A stretch of DNA of 51,775 bases, from positions 1 to 51,775 of the forward strand of contig JADLGD010000062.1 of assembly GCA_020849495.1 (NCBI GenBank), given 5' to 3'. The stretch's first letter is position 1. Each line of letters opens with the position of its first letter. The stretch comes from Fluviicola sp. Lineage in GTDB: Bacteria; Bacteroidota; Bacteroidia; Flavobacteriales_D; Crocinitomicaceae. The position numbers were made by a program, and so were the translations under genes. Below, one piece after another: positions 51,675-51,775 of the stretch. Below the pieces are notes generated by a model that was not told the DNA's origin, searched no databases, and worked only from the letters and a program-made list of their open reading frames with translations.

Positions 51675-51775
51675 ATGTCAGTTTTTAAAGATCATAAAGT
51701 TGGTGTGAATGAGTTGCTTCAAGTCATACCAGAAAGCCTTTTAGAAAAGTTGTCTTCCACAACGAAAGTTGACCA
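51675..51775 (+). CDS. Probable transposase N-terminus (IS4-like), cut by window edge
   Basis: Only 33 codons are visible (MSVFKDHKVGVNELLQVIP...). The ELLxxIPExLLEKLSxxTKVDx pattern resembles the N-terminus of IS4-type (DDE) transposases of Bacteroidota as I remember them; no catalytic residue is in view. A -7-like TATCTTTA is at 51647-51654. The 10-base sequence GATAATCAAT occurs at 51606-51615 and 51660-51669, which may belong to an insertion-sequence end. It could instead be an unrelated gene. Confidence 0.45.
   Translation, partial: MSVFKDHKVGVNELLQVIPESLLEKLSSTTKVD

Overview
The window is AT-rich chromosomal DNA from a member of the phylum Bacteroidota, most likely order Flavobacteriales (a Crocinitomicaceae/Fluviicola-like bacterium is my best guess, from gene content and not from a search). 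Three things support this. There are type IX secretion system (T9SS) parts and cargo with T9SS C-terminal sorting domains. There are PorP/SprF and gliding-associated C-terminal proteins. Fifteen exact matches to the Bacteroidota -7 promoter element TAnnTTTG lie just upstream of genes, while purine-rich ribosome binding sites are scarce.

Layout. 1-3691: end of porU (T9SS sortase) and porV. 3691-7225: ispF, biotin genes bioB-bioF, and a convergent DUF3050 gene. 7375-9090: secreted nuclease-like T9SS cargo. 9103-13675: HD phosphohydrolase, divergent from porX (T9SS response regulator), then tsaE and alanine dehydrogenase. 13711-15777: an outer-membrane barrel protein and a divergent sensor kinase. 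15769-21286: SF1 helicase, RluA-type pseudouridine synthase and a NatAB-like ABC exporter, all on the minus strand. 21537-26640: SlyD-type isomerase, S1/P1-like zinc hydrolase, ComB-family phosphatase, and the uvrB-lipoprotein-DUF3817 operon. 26832-33437: two secreted T9SS proteins, a TerC-family protein, and a PorP/SprF gene paired with a tiny protein that is almost only a sorting domain.

33479-34710 is a small accessory patch (two-TM protein, four-helix-bundle protein, GTGTGAG repeats) beside tRNA-Leu(GAG). 35051-42861: fumarylacetoacetate-hydrolase-family protein, DnaQ-like exonuclease, PorE-like OmpA protein, 2-oxoacid dehydrogenase E2, a fused glycosyltransferase and RidA. 42942-51498: PabA/TrpG amidotransferase, DUF2147, a small Lys/Cys-rich secreted protein, the rsfS-ftsH-cdsA-psd block divergent from birA, a SRPBCC protein with pyrE, a Nudix hydrolase and a DUF1573 protein. 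The right edge cuts a probable transposase.

How it fits together. PorU, PorV, PorX, a PorE-like anchor, a PorP/SprF protein and four cargo-type proteins make secretion to the cell surface the main theme, although the genes are scattered as is usual in this phylum. The rest is housekeeping: biotin supply and use (bioB, bioF, birA), phospholipid synthesis (cdsA, psd), protein quality control (ftsH, slyD), DNA repair (uvrB, dnaQ-like) and ribosome/tRNA maturation (tsaE, rsfS, pseudouridine synthase). I see no prophage, CRISPR array, rRNA or intact mobile element. No gap between genes exceeds 300 bases. The most unusual signals are -7 promoter elements only 3-5 bases from several start codons (apparently leaderless mRNAs), a long hairpin at 21435-21486, the sorting-domain-only protein paired with PorP/SprF, and a glycosyltransferase fused to a decayed sugar-phosphate transferase.
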